Shown one piece after another: positions 9,958 to 17,803 of a DNA stretch of 20,769 nt (positions are counted from its first letter, which is position 1; each line of letters begins with the position of its first letter). The stretch is from Thermomucor indicae-seudaticae (Eukaryota; Mucoromycota; Mucoromycetes; Mucorales; Lichtheimiaceae). The stretch is from assembly GCA_000787465.1 (NCBI GenBank), contig JSYX01000613.1, positions 1 through 20,769 on the forward strand. Direction: 5' to 3'. The position numbers and the translations under genes are program-made. A model generated the notes under the pieces. The model was given only the letters and a program-made list of their open reading frames with translations. It made no database searches and was not told the origin of the DNA.

Positions 9958-10701
9958 TCAAGTGTCGTATTCCAAATGTTCGTTTACGTGATAATTAATG
10001 GCAGGGTCATCCCCTTCAATCGTTTTGTGACATACAGGACACTCTACTTTACGTACACGTCCACTCTTTAAGAGTGTACTTGCATCAACAGGCGGATGCT
10101 TCCTCGTCGTCTGCTGCTGCTGTTGTGGTTGGCTGGATAATCCGAAATCAGGAGGAATGTACACGGTGGAGGGGTTGTATAGTCCAGCTCCATACATGTG
10201 TTGCTGTTGTTGTTGATGATGATGGAAGGGCATCGAGGTGAAAGGTTGCTGTGGATAGTTTATCGTTGTGGTGGTGGTCGGGTATCCTGACATTGGGAAT
10301 GGACCTGTGGACATGTTCATTGGTTGTTGCTGCGGTTGCGAAAAGTAGGGATAATGTTGCTGCGAAAATCCTGGAGTTGCTGCTGTTGTCGTTGCCATTG
10401 TTATTGGTTGGTTCATAAACCCAGTAGGCTGTGGAAAGAGCGGTTGCTGTTGTAGTGGTTGTTGTTGGTATGACGGCTGCTGCAATTGATATGGTTGTTG
10501 TTGGTACGACTGCGGCTGTCCATACAATGGCGGCTGCTGCTGCTGCTGCTGCTGATACGTCGTGCTTGTGCCAAAACCAGCCGAGTTGAAGTTGCCCGCG
10601 TTTTGCGGCGGCATGTCAGCCGATTGCGAGTACACTGGCTGTCCCGAGCTGGCATTACTAAGTGGATTGTTATTATATGAGCGGAATGGATTATGGTCCA
10701 T
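9958..10701 (-). CDS. Gln-rich protein with NPF motif, LxxQxTG motif and C-terminal CCHH zinc finger
   Basis: Uninterrupted 247-aa ORF. The first residues are MDHNPFRSYNNNP, giving an NPF tripeptide, the ligand of EH domains. Most of the chain is low-complexity Gln/Pro/Tyr sequence. A segment near residue 90 reads LFPQPTGF, which fits LxxQxTG, the consensus of yeast Ark1/Prk1-type endocytic kinases. The last 30 residues hold CPVC, 13 residues, then H-x3-H (INYHVNEHLE), resembling ubiquitin-binding UBZ fingers. Together these suggest an endocytic adaptor that links ubiquitin to EH scaffolds such as the Ede1-like protein in this window. The function is inference from motifs; NPF and LxxQxTG are short and can arise by chance in Gln/Pro-rich sequence. 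Confidence 0.7.
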   Translation of the reverse strand: MDHNPFRSYNNNPLSNASSGQPVYSQSADMPPQNAGNFNSAGFGTSTTYQQQQQQQPPLYGQPQSYQQQPYQLQQPSYQQQPLQQQPLFPQPTGFMNQPITMATTTAATPGFSQQHYPYFSQPQQQPMNMSTGPFPMSGYPTTTTTINYPQQPFTSMPFHHHQQQQQHMYGAGLYNPSTVYIPPDFGLSSQPQQQQQTTRKHPPVDASTLLKSGRVRKVECPVCHKTIEGDDPAINYHVNEHLEYDT

Positions 10702-11328
10702 TGCAGCAGGCGTTCAATGAGCTTCTTGAGAAAAAGGTCGTGGAAAAGTCGTCGCACCCGAACGCCAAGAGCGGGGTTTTAACGCATAACCGTCATTGCG
10801 AGCACGGACATAAAGACATGCATTATTGCCACATGTATACAGCTCAGCAAGCTTCATTGTGCTCCATGCATTCTGTAGCAATGCTCGGTCTACAATAGCT
10901 TTCATTTATTTCTCTGTATCTTTTCTCTGCATTGTCTGCTTGATTTACCAGGGTTTTGCAGCATGCTTTTTCTCGCGGACAATCGTTATTTCGACGCGCT
11001 TTATAATGTGGAGCTTTACAAGGCGGGCTATCATGTCGTTAAGCGTAGTTAGTATTGCTTCGAGACATTTTCAGAGAGGTCTTACTCTGGCATATGTGCT
11101 CTCACCCACTGTAAATGAAACCTTCGGGAAAGCGCTGCAATTTTTAGCAACTGACGCTCTTAACCAAGTATATATATGTAACAGACGGTGATGTAGGACT
11201 ATTGACAAGCAATCTCTCTTAAAAAAATTATGACAAATAAAGATGAAAAATAAGCTCAATGGCAATGCATGCAGAAGGTAAGGGTGGGAACTAGGTGGCT
11301 CAGATATGAGTCCTTTTCGGATTCCTTA
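10702..11328. other. Spacer between the zinc-finger gene promoter and the 104-aa gene 3' end
   Basis: It contains the upstream region of the minus-strand zinc-finger gene and the 3' region of the minus-strand small gene. A plus-strand open frame (10826-11191) overlaps a second short frame at about 10962-11051. Neither has a recognisable domain or a convincing splice model. No RNA gene was recognised. Confidence 0.4.
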
Positions 11329-11768
11329 TCAGCTGGTGGGAGTGAGATTCCCATGCAGTGCTTTGTTGCACGGTGTTAAGTTAGTCGAATCAATAGAAAA
11401 CAGATAGCTCTATATTTTTACCTTCAAGCCCAGTAACCGCTCCAGCGATGGGATAGTCTCCTTTGTTGAAGGTAACGGGAAGGGGCTTGCAGGTATGGTA
11501 TATGTAGGCATTGTCGTGGTGTGTAAGACAATAAGTCTCCACGTTTGTGCCGACTACAAGTTTCAGTCTAATTAAAATAAGAGCTCAAAGAAAAACGCCT
11601 TGGCTTACCGTGCCATTAAAAGACCACGCACACGAACACGCGCAACTTTTTTCTTTCGGGGCAGAGAGCAACTTCTGCCCCAATTTCGACCGGCTGGCCA
11701 TCGACGTTCATAGTGAAAACCATGTCCGGGCGAAGAAGCTTCGGATCCACGGACATTTTTCCCGACAT
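11329..11768 (-). CDS. Small three-exon protein (104 aa), function unknown
   Basis: Exons on the minus strand are 11768-11632, 11567-11422 and 11360-11329; phases agree and give 104 aa. Intron 2 (61 nt) has a consensus-like CTAAC branch site and an AAAG acceptor. Intron 1 (64 nt) uses a GTGCGT donor; ignoring it leads straight to a stop codon. The protein opens MSGKMSVDPKLLRPDMVF, has no signal peptide or membrane segment, and its core holds VGTNVETYCLTHHDNAY and GDYPIAGAVTGLEAL. A TATATA element lies about 45 bp before the ATG. No family is recognised. Too short and too spliced to be obvious in a six-frame scan, so an automatic annotation could miss it. Confidence 0.55.
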
Positions 11769-12311
11769 GCTGGACCCCAACTATAGCCGAGTCCCCCTGT
11801 TTTGAAATGTCATATATAAGCCGGAGCACAAATATATACAAGGTACAAGCGGGTTAGATCGGTCCTCACAGTTAACTTTTTATAAATATAGGTTTTTCTT
11901 TGGATAAACGAACAATATTGCGATGGAAGTTAATGATTATGCGTTTTTCGATAGTAACGGTGGATGTAGTAACTGGTGTTCCCCTACACCGCGCGGCCAG
12001 CGCAACCCATGCAACAAAGCCAAAAGACGATGACGTGGCACCCGCCCCGCATGACCAATCACCCAGCCGTAACAAACGAGGCTCGCAGACCCGCCCAACA
12101 CGGTTGCAGACCCCAAAAGGCTTCCAATCTTGACGGCGCGATGATGTCCAGACAGATTTGCCGCCTCGGACATGGCGGCGACATGACGTTCACATGCTGC
12201 GACGAAGGCAAAGTGCCTTTAAGAAAAAAAGAATAGAAAGCAAGAGAAAGAAGACAAACGGAGAGAAACGAGTTTTTAGTCCATTTTATACTGTCTGATG
12301 ATGTCAACCAT
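11769..12311. other. GC-richer spacer with weak small ORFs
   Basis: Contains the promoter of the 104-aa gene. A minus-strand open frame at 11937-12173 opens MSEAANLSGHHRAVKIGSLL and has a hydrophobic stretch. An overlapping frame (11872-12075) has another hydrophobic stretch, FGFVAWVALAA. A spliced small membrane protein is conceivable, but no convincing intron joins them. A CCAAT box occurs near 12052. Confidence 0.3.
11813..11818 (-). promoter_or_regulatory. TATA-like element of the 104-aa gene
   Basis: TATATA on the minus strand, about 45 bp upstream of the ATG at 11768. A second AT-rich tract lies slightly further upstream. Assigned by position only. Confidence 0.35.
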
Positions 12312-12804
12312 AAGTTTCATACAACTTGTCTGTTTCATGCGATTCTTGGCAAAACTGGATCCTCACTTGCCATCGAAAATCTTTTGGCGTTGTTGGCTAT
12401 ATAGCATCTGGTTCACATTCGGTTTACAGAATATACGATAAGTACAACAGGTTGGAATCATGATATTAAGAGGGACCGGTAAGCCTAACTTTGGGGAATA
12501 GGAGGTTGCAGTGTCAGATTTTCTTACGGAAGATGGTCAATAATGAGCTAGTAAATGCTGATACAGTCCAGGTTACCGGTAAAGACCGCGTTGTGCAAAT
12601 GGTAACGCGTCCAGCACACTGTGCCGGGCCAGCGCTGCTTGCCTATGAGCATTCTGAGTGCTTTCCCTTTCAGGTCTGATATGTCACCTGTTCCTTTCTC
12701 TGAAGACCATACAAATATTAGAATGGCTGATTTGATCACTACAGACCTGATAAGCCCTGATTCGCTCGAAACATACAAAAAACCAATGATTAAAGAGAGA
12801 GGAT
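12312..12804. repeat. Diverged dispersed repeat, copy B
   Basis: Partner of the copy at 94-568, in the same orientation; see that entry for matching blocks. In copy B one frame reads LAKLDPHLPSKIFWRCWLYS and then breaks, while a second frame resumes with YRIYDKYNRLES. This suggests a decayed protein-coding ancestor. It sits in a gene-poor island rather than beside a promoter. Confidence 0.6.
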
Positions 12805-13159
12805 GTTTTGGCTGCCCATCTTCCAAATTTAGAAGTTATAACACGTAAGGGCATCCCAATCTTTATTAGAAGATGTTGATCTTGTTGTAAAAAGTGCAAG
12901 TCTATTGTTCAGTCGTTAGTTTGCACGGTGGTATAACTTGGCAAAAACGCAAAAACTTACGATTGTGTCCGTTTGTTGTAAAAGTTTGAAATGTAAAAAA
13001 TCGTAGTCATTCAGAGGAACGACAAGGAAGAAAGACCAGAGACGATGTGCTGGAGGTAATATAATACTTGTTCAGATTCGAAAGTTTCATGGATTTAACT
13101 ACATTGATATGGACCATTGCCCATACTCGGTCACTGGATTGATCCATCAATGAATATGA

Positions 13160-13164
<5 letters not shown>

Positions 13165-13195
<31 letters not shown>
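13165..13195. repeat. AT dinucleotide microsatellite
   Basis: An uninterrupted run of alternating A and T, about 31 bp long, in the gene-poor island. No gene is affected. Confidence 0.95.
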
Positions 13196-13196
<1 letters not shown>

Positions 13197-13370
13197 CTCA
13201 CCATGATAGCTGTCTGTACTCTGTGCTGAGGTGGACTACCTGACCCAGACCAAAAGTCCCCCATCCTGAAGCTTCGGGACGATTGCTTTGCGTACATTGG
13301 CGCCGGTATGTTTGACCAAGTCTGCATCGACCGGCCAAGATAGACGTACGATCAGGAACGCCACCCGTCT

Positions 13371-14189
13371 TCATCCGTTTCCGGATTTCGTCCCAAGGCA
13401 ATCATCACCGACTTTGTGCCCTTCATGTTCAAACTCGCCAGCTTGATCGTTATATCCCGCAAGTAAGAAACAGCATACGAACTTTTTCAAAGATAGCATG
13501 CAACTTACTGTATAAGGCCAGCATCTTGCGTTCGAATGAAGGCCGTCTCTTCGCCAGAGCTTCTCGGCCTCGTGCGTGCTTGCTTGCTTGCTGCCTTTGT
13601 CCAGGAACCAGCTCCTTTTTTTTTCTCGGTTTCTGACATTTGGCGGTACGACTCAGAAGCCATCTTTGGCGCAACTGGCCGGTCTTATTGTTGCCTATGT
13701 ATGGGATAATAGTAACAGGACGTTTCATGAAATCCTAATTTCAAGAGCTGCCTGAATACCTTGCGTCCTGGCTTTGGGGGAAACGGCATGAACCTTGCCC
13801 ATGGTCCGAGCAAGCAACGTGCGCTTCACCGGCACCAAAACCGTCCTGGCATCTTGATCATGCATGAGCGCCTTGATTTCATCAACTCCACAGTCTAATT
13901 CCTTTCGCCAGGTCTTTGAGCTAGCTCCTTCCTTGTTATGCCTCTCGCGTAGTGCAGATATACGCTGGAGCTTTAGCTGAGTCGAATTGAGTATGCGTTG
14001 TGGGTGGTAATGGCAGCAATCAAGCTTTTCGAGCCGAAGTTGCGTGCCCTGCGGTCTTTCATCAGGGCAAGATCTCCACTCCGATCGAAAAAAATTTTTG
14101 CGTGGTATAAAAGGAGCGACACACAGATGCCAACGTTGGTTTTCTTTCTTTTTTCGTTCCTCGTGCCTTTTGGTAAGTTTTCTATACAC
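13371..14189 (-). CDS. Tentative three-exon gene or gene remnant, basic protein
   Basis: Two minus-strand open frames (14189-13725 and 13728-13450) can be joined by a 65-nt GT-AG intron (13759-13695, phase 1). A second 67-nt intron with a GTAAGT donor (13508-13442, phase 1) leads to a short third exon ending at 13371, giving 228 aa from the first ATG. The central part reads RTLLARTMGKVHAVSPKA, then after the junction GNNKTGQLRQRWL, and continues strongly basic (RKKK, AKRRPSFERKML). The spacing faintly recalls the TFIIS N-terminal helical domain (GK...V...L...W), but conserved residues are missing. The real start is unclear: the first 50 codons overlap a plus-strand TATAAAAGG. It may be a decaying copy rather than a working gene. 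Confidence 0.25.
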
Positions 14190-14633
14190 AGTTTTGGTTC
14201 TTTATCTCTCTGGCAAACGTTGAAATGATGAATACCATAAAATCTAAACCCAGCTCATTTTGATATTCCATGAAAGCAACCCACAAAGTGGTTTATCTGA
14301 TCAATATGTTTGCTTTTTTTGCTCATTGAAGAGAAGAACGCAAACAAGCATTTACTAATCAGGCTTGTTCATGATATAGGTCTATCGAGTCCGGAATGTA
14401 GAGTAGTAGTAGTTGTTGCTGTTGTTCCTTGCTTTTCGAATAAACTCATGATGTTCTTTTTCTGAAAAAAGGAGACCACTTTCCTCCTGATGATGATGGG
14501 TGGCTTTTTTGTCACGTTTTTGCACGATGTGCTTGTGTCACACGCTTTTTTTGGCCTGTGAAAGTAATAATAGAGCGTGTGTAAGAGAGAGAGTAGCCCC
14601 CCTTTCTTTTGTACTCCTCTCCCTTCATTACAA
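14190..14633. other. Upstream region of the PKA regulatory-subunit gene
   Basis: No coding sequence is supported. It includes pyrimidine-rich tracts, a short GA repeat near 14587 and a run of C residues, and is presumably the promoter and 5' UTR of the PKA-R gene. An antisense open frame (14369-14965, minus) crosses this region and the PKA-R N-terminus; it has no domain and is taken as chance. Confidence 0.4.
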
Positions 14634-16022
14634 ATGTCCTTGGATAGCAATTTCAACTTTGGTACAATCGATAATGAATACAACCAATTGCTTTCGCAAT
14701 TGCATTCTGAATACTGTCTGGCGCAGCCAAAGGATATGCTGCAGTTTTGTGCTAAATTCTTTAATCGCAAATTGGAAGAAGAGCGTGTGAGATTTCGACA
14801 GGTACAACAAGGCATAATCGCTTTCGAAGGTGAGTTGTTGCCAATTCTGCCTTGGGAATGGGGAGCGGGAATCTCACATTCATCAAAAAAAGACGAACAG
14901 CATCCGCTTGCTGCTGTCGGTCCAGGCGACAGTACCAGCTTTTTCTTCTCAAACAACAACAACAAGCAAGAAGAAGAACACTATGAGTATACTGATGATG
15001 AGCAAGATGAACGACGGGATACAATCGATTCGGGCATGATGCCATTGTTAAATGTTCCCTCGTACAGCCGCGACAGACGAACCTCCGTCAGCGCCGAGTC
15101 GATGGCACCAGGCACCAACGAGTTTGTCAAAAAGCTGATACCCAAGACACCCGAGCAATGCGAGCGTATTCGCGTCAGCGTCGCCAACAACTTTTTGTTC
15201 CGGAATCTGGACGAGGAGCAGTACCAGGAGATTGTGGACGCCATGGAAGAAAAGCACGCCCGAGCATCCGAGGTCGTGATTGAACAAGGCGCCGTGGGCG
15301 ACTTTTTCTATGTGGTCGAGTCAGGCACCTTTGATTGCTACATTAGCAAGAATAACGAGCCACCCGTCAAGGTCACATCGTATGAAGCCGGCGGTTGCTT
15401 TGGCGAACTCGCCTTAATGTACAATGCTCCTCGGGCCGCAACCATCATCGCCACTTCAGACGCCGTCCTCTGGGCACTCGACCGGGTCACGTTCCGGACC
15501 ATCCTCATGGAAAACACATCCCGCAAGCGCCGCATGTACGAGTCCTTCCTCCGCGATGTGCCTCTCCTCAAGTCGCTCGAACCCTATGAAATCCTCAAGA
15601 TCGCGGATGCGCTCGAGTCTGTCTATTTCGAGGACGGCGAAAAGGTCATCGTACAAGGCGACGTCGGCGACCGGTTCTACATTATCGAAGCCGGAGAAGC
15701 ACTCGTTTATAAAACGGACGAAAATGGCGTCGAGCATCAAGTGAATGCCCTTGGAAGAGCCGCTTATTTCGGAGGTAGGAACACTTGTCCTTGCATAAGC
15801 CCCCCAGGACCTAACTCTTCCTCTATATATATATATATATAAATAGAGCTGGCCCTCTTGAATGACAGTCCTCGACTGGCGACCGTAACAGCGCATGGAC
15901 GACTGAAATGTGTTACTCTGGGCAAAAAGGCTTTTACCAGACTATTGGGACCCGTCATGGATATCCTGGAACGTAACACTGAAAACTACCGTGCCATCAT
16001 CAGCCAGCATCCATCTTTATAG
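14634..16022 (+). CDS. pkaR: cAMP-dependent protein kinase regulatory subunit
   Basis: Binds and inhibits the PKA catalytic subunit; cAMP binding releases it. Exons 14634-14829, 14893-15774 and 15847-16022 give 417 aa. The N-terminal docking/dimerisation helices cover about residues 10-55 ([20 protein letters not shown]). The inhibitor sequence is [10 protein letters not shown] near residue 128, with serine at the phospho-acceptor position. Two cyclic-nucleotide-binding domains follow: CNB-A (about 164-285, phosphate-binding cassette [16 protein letters not shown]) and CNB-B (about 286-410, [16 protein letters not shown]). The second cassette is only complete after splicing the 72-nt intron at 15775-15846. 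Intron 1 (63 nt) has a GTGAGT donor and CTCAC branch-like site but no stop, so retention would add 21 residues. The 15775 intron holds a TA repeat next to its acceptor. Confidence 0.95.
15824..15841 (+). repeat. TA microsatellite between branch site and acceptor in pkaR intron 2
   Basis: Alternating TA run directly between CTAAC (15811-15815) and the AAATAG acceptor at 15846. Its length sets the branch-to-acceptor distance. Confidence 0.9.
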
Positions 16023-16375
16023 ATACTTTCTATTGCCATACCCTTCTTTTTTAACCCTGTTCATTACCACCACCAGTCGCATACCACACAACCTTTCCAT
16101 CATCATCATCCTCTGCCCTCCACCCCTACCTTATAATATTCGGTCTATTTGGATACAGCAGTTTTGGTGTCTGGAATTAATACGTCTCGAATAAGCATTC
16201 TTCTATCCCTGATCTGTGTGTGATTGCACAATGGCACTTGGAGTTATTGATTCCCAATTTTGTGAATAAAAGGGGGGGGATGTTGATGTATGGAATGCAG
16301 GCACGATCAAAACGGCAGACCCTATATATCTATAACTTGTCTTTTGTCACGTTTTCGCGTCTCTTTGTCAATACC
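16023..16375. other. Spacer between pkaR and the septin gene
   Basis: About 350 bp holding the pkaR 3' UTR and the septin promoter. A TATATAT tract near 16323, about 50 bp before the septin ATG, is followed by a CT-rich leader. No ORF is supported. Confidence 0.4.
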
Positions 16376-17786
16376 ATGACTGCATCACCTATCGAAGATC
16401 ACTCGTTTCTGGCCGCTGGCAGTACAGGAACAGGCATTGCCAACCTTCCCAACCAGCGCCACAAGATTGTCGCGAAAAGGGGCACCCATTTCACTCTGAT
16501 GGTCTGCGGTAAATTAGAGAGAGAGAGAGCGCGCACTTTTTCAAAAAGAGAGAGAGTGAGAATCCATACTCACACAGAGACATTCAGGCGAGTCTGGTGT
16601 CGGAAAAACGACATTTGTCAATACCCTCTTCACAACCACCATTAAACAACCCATCAATCTTGAGAGACGTTATGAGAAGCAGCTTTCCAAGACGGTGCAA
16701 ATCCAGGTCACTCGAGCCGGTAATCACAATACCTTTTCTTTTCCGGAGCACACAAAAAGGAACTCAAACTGTTATCAAAAGAGCTGGAAGAGAAAATGTT
16801 CAAGGTTGCATTAACCGTCATTGACACGCCAGGCTTTGGCGACTTTGTCAACAACAGAGATTGTTGGACACCCATCATTGACTTTATCGACGAGCAACAT
16901 GAAAAATACATGCGTCAGGAACAACAGCCTTGTCGATCCGGCATGCTCGATACGCGTATCCATGCCTGTCTCTACTTTATCAAACCGACAGGTCACACGT
17001 AAGTGGGTGGGAGGCAGTCAGTCGTAGTAGTCGATATGAATGGTAAAGAAACAAACAAACAAACGAAATGACCTAGCCTTTCCCCACTCGATATCGAATG
17101 CATGAAACGCCTCGGAACTCGCGTGAACCTCATTCCTGTGATTGCCAAAGCAGATACACTGACTCCCGCCGACCTGGCTCGATTCAAACAGAATGCAAGT
17201 TCTCTCTCTCCTTTCATCGACACTCGCCTTCAGTTTTCTCACGTAGTAGTCGTATTAGATTCGTCGCGTGATTGCAGCACAAAACATCAAGGTGTACTCG
17301 TGTCTGATCGAAAGCGACGACGACGCAACCACCAAGCGCAACGCCAACATCATGGCCGCCATGCCATTCTCGGTGATTGGCGCCACACAGGACGTCCTGA
17401 CGCACGACGGCAGATACGTCAAGGGACGCCAGTACACCTGGGGCGTCGCCGAAGTCGAGAACGACTCCCACTGCGATTTTCGCAAACTGCGCAGCTTGCT
17501 CATCAGGACTCACATGCTCGACCTCATCACGACCACCCAAGAGGTCCATTATGAAAACTATCGCAAAACGCAGCTCGAACAGCACGCTCTACGCTTGTCC
17601 GCCCAATTCAAAAATGACCAAGATGCCTTGCGCACGAGACTCCAGCAAGAGTTCAGCGAACAAGAACAGAGACTCTACGCTTGGGAAATGAAGCTTCGGA
17701 ACGACGAAAAGCAGTTTTGTAAAGATTGGGATCGTCAAATGGAGGAACTCAGAGAACTGCAAATGCAACTCCAATCGCTTTATTAA
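16376..17786 (+). CDS. Septin GTPase
   Basis: Septins form filaments at the cell cortex, septa and branch sites. Exons 16376-16508, 16588-16719, 16782-16998, 17077-17194 and 17259-17786 give 375 aa, with all phases consistent. The P-loop GESGVGKTT (about residues 45-53) is formed across intron 1. Other motifs are G3 DTPGFGD (about 102) and G4 AKAD (about 184). The septin element includes [19 protein letters not shown] and [20 protein letters not shown], followed by a C-terminal coiled coil (about 300-375). Intron 4 (17195-17258) begins with GCAAGT, a GC-AG intron; splicing there joins FKQN to [13 protein letters not shown]. The class (Cdc3, Cdc10, Cdc11 or Cdc12) cannot be settled by eye. The stop is 17 nt from the convergent ALG2 stop. 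Confidence 0.95.
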
Positions 17787-17803
17787 TTAAAAAACCATCT
17801 CAC

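Noticed and set aside
10662..10898. Plus-strand ORF (with an internal start MDYGPLQQAFNELL) antisense to the zinc-finger gene start
   Set aside because: It overlaps the 5' end of a better supported gene, and its second half is His/Cys/Met-rich with no family pattern.
10826..11191. 121-aa plus-strand open frame in the 10.8-11.2 kb spacer
   Set aside because: No domain, mixed composition, and a competing short frame (about 10962-11051) looks equally protein-like; no splice model links either.
14577..14633. Upstream start for pkaR (MCKRESSPPFF)
   Set aside because: The extra residues lie in a GA/C-rich leader and are not like PKA-R N-termini; the ATG at 14634 directly precedes the docking helices.
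14369..14965. 198-aa minus-strand open frame over the pkaR 5' end
   Set aside because: It overlaps the confidently assigned pkaR N-terminus, has no recognisable domain and no promoter or splice support.
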